DNA from: Clonostachys chloroleuca | Lineage: Eukaryota > Ascomycota > Sordariomycetes > Hypocreales > Bionectriaceae | Assembly (NCBI GenBank): GCA_037952775.1 | Contig: JBANAY010000003.1 | Location: 34,348,001 to 34,412,000, forward strand | Length of the DNA: 64,000 nucleotides | Direction of reading: 5' to 3' | In this document: positions 50,216-62,140 of the stretch, one piece after another | How positions within the stretch are numbered: the first letter of the stretch is position 1 | Layout: the number at the start of each line of letters is the position of its first letter | Made by a program: the position numbers and the translations under genes | The notes under the pieces: model-generated | Database searches by the model: none | Told to the model about the DNA's origin: nothing | Seen by the model: the letters and a program-made list of their open reading frames with translations, nothing else

Positions 50216-52832
50216 ATGGTAATCAGAGCGAGCGCGTTCAGAGGTGTGTACCCTCCTACGCTCGTTCCCCGCCTAGTGCTCCCCATTCTACGACGCTCAC
50301 GATCAACAATTACGGCGCGTCAATTCAAAATGGGTCAACCATCCGAAAGTTCGCAGCCGGTCCTTCGAATACTCAACAGTCTTGGTGGCCAGAAGACCGT
50401 CTTCACCCCAATCGACCCCGAAAAGAAGCGCATTACTTGGTACACATGTGGCCCGACCTGCTACGACGACGCCCATCAGGGCCACGGGAGAAATGCCGTT
50501 TCACTTGACATTCTTCGTCGGATCCTGAAAGACTACTTCGGCTATTCGGTCAAGTTTGTGATGAATATCACGGATGTGGATGACAAGATTATTCTAAAGA
50601 GCCGGTATCTACATCTCGGGGAAAAGCTTCTAAATGAGCTCAAAAGTCAAGAAGGGAGCAAAGCCAAGGCTGACGCCCTCAGCGTTGGCAAGGAAGGCCT
50701 ACGATTTTACATTGCAAAGAACCTGCCTCTCTTGTCGCCTGAAACTTCGCCAGAGAACTACGATGCGGAAGTCAAGAAGGCATACAGCAATATTGTCGAC
50801 AAGGAGGTGACAGAAGAGCAGGATGCCAAGCTCAAGATGCACATCCGTAATGGCCAACAAGCCGCGGGTGCCTTGCTGCGCCTGGAAAAGGCAACAGACT
50901 CCGCGCCGCTGTCCGACTTTTTTGATAATGCGAAGGATGTCCTACACCCGTATCTAGACAGCCTCCACGGCGCCACAATCGACAGCAAAGACCATGATCT
51001 TTTCAGCGCAGTTGCCCGCAAGTACGAGGAACGCTATTTTGAGGATATGCACGCATTGAACGTCCTTGATCCAGACGTCCTCACGCGCGCCACCGAGTAC
51101 ATTCCCCAGATGATAGCCTTCATTCAGCGCATAGTCGACAAGGGCTTTGCCTACCCAACTGACGATGGATCCGTCTACTTTGATATCTCGGCCTTCGAGG
51201 CTGCTGGCCACAGCTATTCTGTATTAGAGCCGTGGAATCGCAACAACGCGGCGCTACGAGCAGACGGCGAGGGTTCCTTGGCGAACAAGGCCGTGGCCAA
51301 GCGCAACGATGCCGACTTTGCCCTTTGGAAAGCAAGTCGACCTGGAGAACCTGCCTGGCCGAGTCCGTGGAACGAAAATGGTGGAAGACCTGGCTGGCAT
51401 ATCGAGTGTAGCTGCATGGCGTCCGACGTGCTGGGCGGTGCTATAGATCTTCACTCTGGCGGAGAAGATTTACGCTGGCCACATCACGATAATGAAGTGA
51501 GGTTCTCAGTTTTCTCTGAAGAGACTATACTAACTATGAGAATAGATCGCTCAATCGGTCGCATACTGGTCTGACAATGGCAAATCGGTGCCCTGGGTCA
51601 ACTATTGGCTCCACACCGGCCATCTCGGCATGAAAGGCTTAAAGATGAGCAAAAGTCTGAAGAATTTCATCACAATCCGCGATGCACTTAAACAACCGGG
51701 GTGGAACTCTCGTTCGCTGCGAATCTGCTTCCTTCAAGGAGCCTGGCACAACAAGATTGAGATTACCGAGACCACCCTCAGTTCGGCGGCAGCATGGGAA
51801 TCCAAATTAAACAACTTTTTCCTGCAAGCCCTTGACGTTGGGAGATCATTGGATGACTTGCCAAAGACACTGGACAGCCTTCGTGATGAAGAATTGAAGT
51901 TTGAAGCTCTTGAGAAAGCCAAGGCTGGCCTGCACGAGGCGCTTTGCGATTCTTTCGACACTCCAGCAGCCATGAGGATCGTCTCGGATTTTATAAGCGA
52001 ATGCAACGTCATGGATCTCTCAAGCTCGGCATTGCTCTCTGGTGCCAGATGGGTTAATCGCATTGCCACTATCTTCGGCCTCAACCCACAAGGTGAGGCA
52101 GCCGTGCTAGCACAGGGTAACTCCAATGGGGCCCAGGAACAACAACAGGCTGTGCCGAGTTACCATTCTCAGATTATCGCCTGGCACGGCGTCGAGATTC
52201 CAGCTGCTGCCCAGCAGCCCATCTATACTGCTTCCAAGCTCCGAGACGACGTAAGACAGCAGGTCCTCTCCGACCCAGGCCACATTGATTACGCCAAATT
52301 GACAGAGCTGGTAAATGGTGCCTCTCTTGGCACTCAATCGAGCACTGCAGCAAATTCCGACAACCGGTATCAAGCAGTGGCAACGCAATTCCGCGATGAC
52401 ATCCAACATCTGACAAAGGAGAGCGCGCCTGCCAAGGACATCCTTGGCCTCTGCGATGCCTTCCGCGATGTCCACCTCTACTCTCTTGATATCTATCTCG
52501 AAGACCGCGCAAGTGGTCCTGCGCTCGTCCGACCGTTGGATCAATCGATCCGAAAAGCTCTGGAAGAGAAGCGTGCCGCTGTCGAAGCGGCTCAATCAGA
52601 GAAGGCAGCCCGCAAAGCCGAAGAGGAGGAAAAGCGACGAGAGAAGGACCGGCAGGCGAGCATCAATCCGCGTGATATGTTCAGAAATGAAAATTACTCG
52701 GAGTGGGATGAGCAGGGTCTTCCGACCAAGGACGCAAAGGGGGAGGAGGTAACCAAAAGTGCAAAGAAAAAGTTGGTCAAACTTTACGAGAGACAACAAA
52801 AGCTATATAAAGAATGGCAAGACAGACAGTAG
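50216..52832 (+). CDS. Cysteinyl-tRNA synthetase
   Basis: Class I synthetase charging tRNA-Cys. Exons 50216-51496 and 51546-52832 with a 49-nt intron (855 aa). The core has zinc-ligand [16 protein letters not shown] (HxGH near residue 87), [23 protein letters not shown] and, in exon 2, KMSKSLKNF near residue 461. The C-terminus is Lys/Glu-rich, ending with [18 protein letters not shown] as in other fungal enzymes. The first ATG adds 38 residues rich in Arg, Ser and hydrophobics with no acidic residue ([18 protein letters not shown]), like a mitochondrial presequence; a second ATG at 50330 (MGQPSESS) would give the cytosolic form. The intron sits right after DNE and its removal restores [11 protein letters not shown]. 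Confidence 0.96.
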
Positions 52833-53487
52833 TTAGAAAATAAAAGTGGCAAACTAAGAGTTAGACGACTAGACAATACTGCTTCGGACCGTATCATCTC
52901 GAGTTTATCAAGCAACTACCTCCTCGTGACTCGCCCTACTTACATGGCCATTGAAGCAAGCCCGCTTGTTGAACACGTTACGTGTCACTTCGGGAGACGT
53001 TTAATACGTATGTTAAATAGGCACAGTGACTTACGTCCGGCAAACGATTTAGCTATATATATCCTTCTCTTAGCTGCTAGTCGTGTAGGTCCCGATTCCC
53101 GCTCATGACAAGAGTTCCGTCGCGCAAGGTTGACAGAAGTTGATTGGAAGGATGAGGCAATGCTAATCAGTGGACGGCTGTCGAGCCTCCAGTTGAAGAG
53201 GGCGGCAAAAGTCATGCAACACCTGAGTATCACGGACGGAACCTTGGCAGGAGATGAACAAAATTAAAGAGCAGGTACGTCAAATTATGTGATGGAATCA
53301 TCCAAAGAGAACTCAAACGAAGACCCTTCGTGAGGTTCCAGGAATAACATGCTTTCTCGAACTAAACTCCTTGCCCAGCGTGGTTCGTCTCCCCCATCTC
53401 AATTTGCTCATGTCACGTCAAATCATTTCAAAGAGTACATCCCTCGGTTCAAAATCGCTCTAGGGACAATGCCAAGTATCCTTTTCC
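52833..53487. other. Convergent intergenic region
   Basis: 655 bp between the ends of CysRS and VCX1. Nothing recognised beyond expected 3' UTRs. Confidence 0.4.
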
Positions 53488-55064
53488 TCAGTGGTGGGTG
53501 CTCACAGGGTTGGGGTAGTGCCATGCCGACACAGCAATAGCGACGTAAAGCGTCACGCAGAGGAACCCTTCGAGGTAGTCGCTCTTCTGGTCCTGCAAGA
53601 ACCTTCCTACCGTGAGGATGGCGAGAATCAGCATGGCCAGGTTGAAGATTTCGAACTGCAAGTCCATGGATCTGTTCAAGCCCCAGCCTATAATGACAAC
53701 CAAGGGCCCGTTGAAGAGTGTGGTCTGGATTGTAGCGCCCAGGACGTGAGACAAGGCAAAGTTCATCTGGTTATCCCACGCTTCATCTATGGCAGTCAGA
53801 TGCTCGGCAAACTTTTCCACGAGAGGGACCAATATCAGCCCCATGAATGGGTCAGAGACGTTCGATTCCGTGATGACATAGTGGATTTCGAGAACGAGAT
53901 TGATGGAAATCACAGTGACCAGTGCAAGGGATATGGCTAGAGAAATGATGCACTCCGTGAGAGTGAGCTTATCTTTGGCCATGTCTTTGGCTTTGTCGGC
54001 GTCGCGGTGTTCGTCGTACTCGAAGATGGCATCGTAAATTCCATGGTGCGTGCGGACTTGGAAATAGACGAAAACAGCGTAGGCTATGATCAGCAAGACG
54101 GCAATAATCCGCGAGATGTTCAAGGTGTCAGAGTTCAGATGCTCTTCGTCAAGACCGTATTCGGTCAAGCCGAGTCTGAAGAGCGTAGGGACAGACAACA
54201 CAGCGCCACTATGGACCAACGCCAGTTATGTCAGTAAATGGAAGCAAGAGGCTCGATTGGGAGTTCTGAGTACTACGTACGCAGTAAGGAGCAGGCCGCT
54301 ACCTGTTTCGCTAATGGCATCACTGAAGGTTTGTTCGGTTCGCTTGAGACCTCCGACAAAGAAGCAGAAACCAAGGCACAGGAGCATGGTTGCCAAGATG
54401 GAACCCAGAATGGCAGCTTTGATAACGTAGAATTGATTTTCGACCAAGAGCACGATGAAAAGGATGATCTCGACAACCGAACCAAAACTTGAGATTCCCG
54501 ATTAGCCTTGTGCGGATGGTTTGAAGGTGGACGAGGAAGCGGAGAGGAACATACGTGATTTCGGTAAGCACGCCAAACACATGGGGCATCTTTTGCGCAA
54601 GCTCCTGTCCGGCAAAACCTACAAGATTTGCACAGGGGACCATGGCAACGTACAAGAGCGCGAACTTGAGGAGGTGGTTCCCCTCCAGACTGTCTGCATT
54701 CACGTTAGGAAAGGAACTGTGCACATCCAGGGCAACAAGACCTACATCGCACCGCCAGAGCGGCTGGAACGAAAGGCCAGAGCAGATTGCATAGTGTGCT
54801 GGCTTTGCTCGCGGATCGGAAGCAGATGCGAAGAAAATGCCATGGGTGAATACCCCGGCGACCGCTCTCGCCCCTGGGGTTCAGCTTCATCGGACCTTTC
54901 TCGCTGAGTTGTTTGTTTTGCTTGTACTGGTTGAAGGTATTTGGTGCCGGGAGGACTGAAGCAGTCTTTCCATTGCTCTCTGGACTCCCTTCTGGCCCTC
55001 TGTGTTCGGCACTGGGTCGTGGTGAGTACTTGCTCACATACGGCGAGTGAGTTCGCCCGGCCAT
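53488..55064 (-). CDS. Vacuolar-type Ca2+/H+ exchanger (CAX family)
   Basis: Member of the CaCA/CAX family like yeast Vcx1, which sequesters cytosolic Ca2+ into the vacuole. Proposed exons: 55064-54746, 54693-54555, 54487-54281, 54208-53488 (461 aa). A polar cytosolic N-terminus of about 90 residues precedes about 11 membrane segments. Repeat 1 carries the CAX signature FGVLTEITFGSVVEIILFIV, restored by splicing across exon 2/3; repeat 2 carries the equivalent ALSHVLGATIQTTLFNGPL. Acidic IYDAIFEYDEHRDADKAKD lies in the central loop. Junctions were fixed by joining AVRYSLEGNHLLKF and LLLTAGAVLSVPTLF. Length is standard. The N-terminal tail may be autoinhibitory, as in plant CAX proteins (inference). 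Confidence 0.94.
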
Positions 55065-56236
55065 GATGAATAGAATGAATTGGTTGCCTAGGGGCGCAGG
55101 CGGCTTAACCCTATGCCAGCGAGTAGGTGGTGTACGTGTGAAACGAGTGAATGTGAGAGGTACAGAATAGAAGTGAGAAGCGCTTGAGAGAAAGACGAGA
55201 TATGAAGAAGGTCACCTCCCTTGTTGAACACACGACGCCTGCCCAGAATCAGGAATTACATGTGCAAGAACGACACACTAGGGGGGACACAAAGCTAATA
55301 ATATTGATGGGCGTCAAGAGCAGCAAATATACCTAGAAGGATCAATTATTCCTTGAATCAGTCGGTTGCACGATGGGGGCCAATCAGGCCCATCACCCAT
55401 CACCCTTGATCAGGGATGTGGGCAAGGTCGGCACGATACGTGGCGGGTGTCGCATCCATCCACTCCACCAACAACAGCCCGTTGATGGCATCTAATTATG
55501 TCACAGGCAGGCCTCCGGAAAGTGGGTGGTGGCGATGAGTCGGCTCATTGAAACCGCCATGCAACCAAGCCGGCATGACAGCATGGTACCTATGCCAGTC
55601 GGTTTGATGACCCTTATGCGCGGACAAGCTGAAAACTGAAACAGGGCACAATCCTGCTGACAGCTGATGGCCAGCAACACTGCTGCGCTCTACCCTCAAT
55701 GGACGCATCCAATGTTATTTGATGCATAAAACAAGATTGGAAGGCCTCCAATGTGGGCGGGAGCTGCCGTAGCTACGTAATATCGCGGGTGCTATCTTTG
55801 GTGCAATCCCACATTGATGCTTGCTGCAGGGGGCCTTAATGTAAACCTGCCTGCGTGGGGATTAATTGCCAGGGATGGGGATGGGGAAGGGAGGGGCCTC
55901 TTGTGAGTCGTGCCAAGTACATTTTCATCCAGGAGATTAATTCCACCGATTGGTTGATTGGGCGCCTACATATAAGATCGACTCGACGTGTATCTGGACA
56001 GAAACCCAGCGTCAGGACAAAAAAAAAACCTATGAGCATGCTCGCTGTTGTTACGCAGAACATCACAGCCGCTGTCAGTAGCCCAAAACTATCTAGTAAG
56101 CGTAATGTGGACATTACAAAGTAAGATGTATACACCTCATTATTATATTATGATCCCGGAGGTCAGCGAGGTAGCGATATCAAGGGTGAGATGGACAGCC
56201 CTCGTATCTCATACTGATCCGAAGTGCTTTTCACAC
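55065..56236. promoter_or_regulatory. Upstream region of the Ca2+/H+ exchanger
   Basis: About 1.2 kb also carrying the HRQ1 3' flank. No coding exon recognised; the short frames have no similarity. Possible calcineurin-type sites were not scored. Confidence 0.4.
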
Positions 56237-59200
56237 CTAATCCTCCTCCTCCTCCTTTATCGTAACTACTTCAGGCGGAGGGTGCCCTCTGAATGGCACA
56301 GGCTCGGCCGTCACAACCGTCTCAATCCCGATCGGCGAATAGTCTTCGGGCCCCATTGGCAGCTCCTCGATATCAATCTTGATACCCAACAAACTTTTCA
56401 GTACCACTTGACTGCCAGCCTTGCTCATCACCTCGTTTGACTCCTTGCATAGCTCGGAAGCCACACACTCTATGCAGCCACGCTGACACTGGCACTCCTC
56501 AACCCTCTTCAGTGCGCCCCTCAGTAGATGCTCAATATGATCAAACGCTTTGGTGTTGATCCCCGACCCTCCTGCACCGCCCTTGGCGTCATAGAATGTC
56601 AACCGCGCAGGTCGCTTGCGCTGGCTCTCTTTTTTCGCAAACTCTTTGAGGGCGACTTTGCATTCCGTGCGAACGTCGCCGGGCATGCTGACGACATACG
56701 TCGGCAACAAGCTCATCATAGCATGCTCGGCTGCGTGAATGGCCGCTGCAGAATTCAATCGTCGTTCTTGTAGAATGTCCAGTGCCACTTTGGGCACATC
56801 AAGCCATACTCCTTTGCTATACCTGATCACAGGTGGATTGTCCACTTGAATCGCATCGAGGACACGTCCATTCCTATCCACCTTGAAAAAGCCGAATACG
56901 TTCTGTTGAATCTTGATCTTTCCGTAATATGCGTGGTATGGTGACCCGGATATTCTGGAAATCGCTTCTGTCTCAGTAGGATCAATGTCTGTAAAGTCTC
57001 GCTGCGTAGTTGTCCAGTCCACCTTGACCTTTTCGACCTTGGCCATGTGCTTGTCAGGTAGGAAGTCCCGTACGAGATAAGTGTTTCCCTGGTGAAGGAA
57101 AATGGCACCATCATAGATGGTAAAGGTAGCTCTCGATGCCTCCAGCTCTTCCAAGACTGTGTTTTTTCCGTTTGTTATGTCGATGATTGCAAAGTGTTCG
57201 TCTTCTGTATCTCGAATAGCCACAAACTTGGACGGGACGGGACGGAACCGATCGTGGCAGTGATAATATCCAGTCTCATCCTCGACGAGTCTTTCTTTAC
57301 ATATCTGCGGGAGGTCTTCGCCAAAGTACCGTCGGTCTTCCATTGGTCGAAGGGGCATCTCATATGCCGCGCACTGGATGTGCCCTTCCCGAACCAACAT
57401 ATTCTCCAAATCAACTTGCAGAGCGCAATTTGGCTTTGTGAATAGCTCGTCTGGGTTTTGCATGTAATGCTGGTCCGTGGGAAAGCTGTCACCCACCAGA
57501 ATCGATACCGAGTCTTTGTTACGTCGCCCAGCCCGGCCGCTCTGCTGTCGTAGATTTGCAATCGTATATGGGAATCCCCAGGTCATGACACAATCTAGAG
57601 AGCCAATGTCGATCCCAAGCTCCAGAGCAGTCGTTGACACAATCCCAAGCAGCTTCCCTTCGAACATTTCGCTCTCAATTCTTCGTCGGTCTGCTGCTGT
57701 GTAGCCACCTCGATATCCCATGACAAGATTAACACACTCTGGTCGGCCCATGAGCTGCAGCTCGTGTTTAATGGCATTGACCAACTTCTCACACTGATGT
57801 CGCACCCTACAAAAAGCGATTATCCGAACCCCTCGCAGCATAAGGGCACAGAAAAGGCGAGCACACTCAAACTTAGCGCTGCCCCGGCCACTCGCCGGGT
57901 CTCCGGGATCCCTATATGGGGTGTTCCAGCATACGAACTCTTTCCGGCCGGAAGGTGACCCATCAAAGTCAATCAGGCGTACGTCCTGGATACCAAAAAT
58001 CGTGCTGAAATGTTCTTTTGGGTTTGCTACAGTTGCAGAGCAACTCACGAATTTGATCTTCCGGTTCCCCAACGCTGTGCAAATTCGTTGGAGCCTTCGC
58101 ATAATGAATGCAACATGTGATCCCATCTGTCCATTATAGTAGTGCAGCTCATCAACTGGAGTTCATTGGATCAGCAGGTGCAGGGGCCAAAGAGATCAGA
58201 TGCTGTCGAGATCCTCACTTACCCACGACGAATTTTAGATTCTGCAAAAATATCCTCCACTTCTCTTCCTGTGGCAGGATGGTAATATGAAGCATGTCTG
58301 GGTTGGTAAAGATGATTCTGGCCTCTTCGCGAATAGTCCTACGCTCAGACATCGCCGTGTCGCCGTCAAAGGTTTCAACAAGAGTTTCTTCGAGGCCCGG
58401 CATGTATGACATAACTTCCTTCAGACTTCGCTTCTGATCCTGAGCTAAAGCCTTTGTAGGGAAAATGTACATTGCACGCGCATGGGGGTCTCTCTCCAAA
58501 GCATGGATAATCGGCAACTGGTAAATCAAAGATTTTCCGGAACTTGTCGACGTTGACACCACAACATTGTGGCCATCAGAAAGGCTATTGAGCGCCTCAG
58601 CTTGGTGAGCGTAGAACTTTGTTATTCCCTTCGTATTGTAAAGTGAATTCACCAAATCCTGACTGAGAAGAAAGTTGAGATCTCCGTACACAGGTTCTTG
58701 TTCCTCGAAAACGCGATGTCCATCTGGGACAATTTGGCCCGTATACCACGAGCTCTGTTTGAGCTCTTCCAGTATTTCTGGTATACTTTTTCTTTCCTTG
58801 GGAATATGATCTGGAATGTCAGAAGCAACCAGTGCTGCTTGATCATCAGCTGGTGGCGATGATGCAACGGGAATATACTGCTTCGTGCGCTCTGCCAACA
58901 CAATATTTGGGTCAAGCATATCCTCCTCGCACTTGTTGAGAAAATTGCTTATTGCGTTGGAAAATTTTTGGTTCCGTCGCTCAATAAGCTGCAACATCTG
59001 TTTCTGACTGAACACAGGCATCTTGAGCTCTTCGTCTCGTAATTTGCGAGTTGCTTTGGTTGGCTCCCCAGTCTTCGGGTCCATGACCTGGCGCTTCAAT
59101 TCACCATCAATGAACTCGAAGAAGAGAACCTCTTTCCCGCTCGGCGCAATCTGCCTTTCATGATATGTATCAAGGGTCTCCTTACCCGACCAACCCCCTA

Positions 59201-59762
59201 CAGAGGAGTCATGTGCGGGGACCTGAGTGCGGATTGAATTTGAAGACTTGAAAGTATCATCTCTCTCCGACCCTTTCACATCTAGTTCAAGCATAAGTTC
59301 GTCCACATAGGTAAAGTTGATTCCTTCTGGTCGTAAGGCAACAATTGACGCCACCTCTTCGATTTTCAGTGGTCGTTTGATATGGCTCTCAACAGCAGTT
59401 CTAATCGTATCAAAAGTGGTAGCCAAATGCTTCCGCGTGCAACAGAACGTGAAGACTAGATTTAGAGCACGATGAGTTTCATTAAGGGCGGTGAATGACG
59501 AGGGCCATTCGATCCTACACTCAACAACTTCAGTCGTTGTCTGTTTCAGGCTTGGTCGAGGCCTTGACTTGGCTCGCTTACTGCCAGTAGACGACGAAGT
59601 CTGGTCTTCCGAATCTAGACCTGGGCTTTTTCCAGTTTTTCTGACCTTTGATGCCCCTTGAGGAGCTCCATTCTTCTCCTTTTGTTTGCGTTTCCCTGTC
59701 TGTGTCCCTGAGGAACCTTCAGGGAGGCCTTCTGAACCAGGCAGCTGTCGCGGCATATTCAT
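56237..59762 (-). CDS. HRQ1: RecQ4-like DNA helicase Hrq1
   Basis: 3'-5' DNA helicase of the RECQL4/Hrq1 group, acting in crosslink repair and genome stability. Exons 59762-58223 and 58155-56237 (1152 aa). A basic, disordered N-terminus of about 75 residues is followed by a conserved N-domain (LNLVFTFCCTRKHLATTFDT). Motor motifs: Q-type FYAHQAEALNSL, Walker A STSTSSGKSLIY near residue 405, DELH at 515-518 (spanning the splice), SCSATVANP, and motif VI LRQQSGRAGRR. The C-terminal DUF1998 region contains a Cys cluster CQCQRGCIECVASELC typical of the Hrq1/MrfA family. The start is ATG 59762 (or 59756); upstream only a TTG continues the frame. Divergent from the F-box gene by 293 bp. Confidence 0.95.
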
Positions 59763-60055
59763 TGAACGAGCTCGCGTCCATGTAAGTTTAGGCAATGACT
59801 TGTAGAAGAACCGGTAGAGAATGGAAATGTGTCTTTATCGATGAGACGCCTTCCTACCTACGAGGTAGCTCTTCACGCATCAAGACTTGAGCTAAGACTT
59901 CGAGTCACGATACTGACGCCACATCACGTGATCTAACCAACATACCATCATCATTGATCTTCCCGACCTTACATAGTGGTTAGTACTATCATGCTGGTAT
60001 TTCGGACAGCACGATACCGGCGTGTGCAATTGCGGGAGGCTGCAAAGTGCCGGAG

Positions 60056-61042
60056 ATGGCTTACACAGATGACGACGCTGTGAAGCGTCTTGCTTGGCGG
60101 CCAGACGACTTGAATCAGTCAATGTTGTCGTTTGTTCGCATGTCAACGCCTCCCCTGATCAATGTTGCCAGCCGAACTTCTGCATTCGGGAGTCTTGATA
60201 GACTTCCGCAAGAAATTCTACATATAATTCTCAATCTTTTGGACTTGCAAACACTTTCTCGCATGACACAGACGTGTTTCTCCGGTTTGTCCGGTTTGTC
60301 TGTTATTCAGTCCATGAGAGCTTACCGGGGGTTGCTGGAGCATGCGTCATCCACAATCGCCGCACTTGGTCAAACGAAGCTCCTGGGCATTCATATACCT
60401 GCTCAGCTTTGGGGGGCTCTGAGGTCGGACCGCTGCGAATGTTGTCCATATTACGGCGCGTTTCTATTCCTCCCAACCTGCATGAGGTGCTGCTGGGAGT
60501 GCTTGAGGCTCAAACCTTCACTGCGAGTACTTTCTTTGCAACAAGCGAGACCTTATTTCGGTCTAAAGAAGAGCCATGTTCAACGACTTCCCGCCCTGCA
60601 TCCTATACCTGGCAACTATATGTTTTCGCATACTGTTAAAGTACCACCTCAACTTGTTAGCGCAGCTGCAGCAAAAGAGCTTGGTATATCAGTGCACGGT
60701 TCATGCGAGAGCTTCGAAGACAGTCTGGTGAGGAGATTAAAGTCAAATTCATCAAGAATCATAGGAAGGTTTTACCAAAGAGCGTCCATGACCCCATTAA
60801 AGGAGGATTTATTGGCGAGACCAGGCCAGGGAAATATCCCAACATCAGAGTGTTTCGGCATGGCATCGACACCATTCCCATACCTCCAACCTTCGGGCAG
60901 TATTAAAAATGGGCTTTGGTGCACAGGCTGTCAGTTGATAGCCGAACTTTATCGTGCGAGGAAGTTGGATCCTACTACTCTTGCGAGGATTGTTCAACGT
61001 AATTGGGAGCCCGAACGCGTGCTACATGGGAAGTCCAGGTAA
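60056..61042 (+). CDS. F-box protein
   Basis: Protein of 328 residues with an N-terminal F-box, SLDRLPQEILHIILNLLDLQ followed by TLSRMTQTCFSG at about residues 45-75, expected to bind Skp1 in an SCF ubiquitin ligase. The middle has a Cys-rich stretch (DRCECCPYYGAFLF then CMRCCWECLRLKP) usual in fungal F-box proteins of unknown substrate, and LWCTGC near the C-terminus. The annotated stop TAA lies inside AGGTAAGCC, which is also a good splice donor. Splicing to GGCTGCTATGGGG near 61080 would add about 29 residues, so the 3' end is uncertain. ATG 60056 is the first in the frame. Confidence 0.82.
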   Translation: MAYTDDDAVKRLAWRPDDLNQSMLSFVRMSTPPLINVASRTSAFGSLDRLPQEILHIILNLLDLQTLSRMTQTCFSGLSGLSVIQSMRAYRGLLEHASSTIAALGQTKLLGIHIPAQLWGALRSDRCECCPYYGAFLFLPTCMRCCWECLRLKPSLRVLSLQQARPYFGLKKSHVQRLPALHPIPGNYMFSHTVKVPPQLVSAAAAKELGISVHGSCESFEDSLVRRLKSNSSRIIGRFYQRASMTPLKEDLLARPGQGNIPTSECFGMASTPFPYLQPSGSIKNGLWCTGCQLIAELYRARKLDPTTLARIVQRNWEPERVLHGKSR

Positions 61043-62140
61043 GCCAGATCTAAAGCAGAATTCTCGGATCATACAAAGGGCTGCTATGGGGTACGGCGGC
61101 TTAATTCAGATGCTGCAAGTGATGTTCGACTATACTATACGTAGATGTGACAAGGAGACCGTATAGCTTACATCGCACGTCTTCTCGTAGCCGCTCAACT
61201 TTGTCGCTATACATCTGAGCCACCCACATCTTTCAACCGCTAGCTGTGGAGGGCGATAACTATCAGTTTTCGGTTGAAGAGGGGAACACGTTGCTGATGG
61301 GTGCGGGCATCTGCTATTGACACCTCGGCTGCCTTTTCAAGTTGGTATTTCTGCCTCAACTCATTATAATTCCCCATACGACGACCAGAAAAGGCAACAT
61401 CCTAAATTCCGCAACTCACCAAGATAATTGCGACCAAAGAAAGCATTGAAGTCCTTAACCAGGAGATTGATGATGAGGATGGCCTGGACCAGATTCGCGC
61501 CGGGTAAAGAGTTCACTATCTTACCATATCGAGAAACTTTTCGACGAAGATATCATGCACAGACCCTATCTACTGATTCTCCAACTGCCAGGTTTTCCGG
61601 ACTATGACTGAACCAAAATGCGGGTTACTCGAGAAGACCGCAACAGCACAGTCCAGGGCACACTATTGTCCAGCCTATTGCGTGGCGCCGAAGACTTATG
61701 GCACCCACAATACACCCATAGGTAGTATTCATTCATATGTAGGCAGTCGTGGATAGTATCGTTCAGTGCCTATTGAAGTGATAGATCTAAGACCAGGCAC
61801 TCCAGTTCCTGACAAGGAAGCAACCGCAATAATGTATGTGAAGTCGAAGCAACTTGTACGAGATATAGCTAGGGTTGTTTGATGATAATGAGGGCCTCCA
61901 GACTAGTGAAACTGGCCAGGTTGTAGCCTAAGATAAAACTAGGTTGCCCTTCTCTGGATGTTTTGGCGCAGGCGCTCGAAGCTCTCTAGCACTCTCGAGC
62001 CTCATATAAACACGCTTGACACTTTCCACGGTAGTCTGAATTTACAGCCTGCCTTCTCTAGTGCTCTAGTCAATTTTTGAGTCAGCTTAGATATCAAGAA
62101 ATGTTTTTGTAATCAACCTACCAATGAAACAGCAACTAGT
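61043..62140. other. AT-rich decayed intergenic region
   Basis: 1.1 kb without a supported gene. Short coding-like snatches interrupted by stops suggest decayed sequence; I could not name a source. AT content rises towards the right. Confidence 0.35.

Noticed and set aside
60056..61042. Bidirectional operon-like link between HRQ1 and the F-box gene
   Set aside because: A short divergent promoter alone is common in this genome; no functional connection is visible.
61400..61700. Relict open frame (reads FTILPYRETFRRRYHAQ)
   Set aside because: Short and quickly interrupted by stops; the source family could not be identified.
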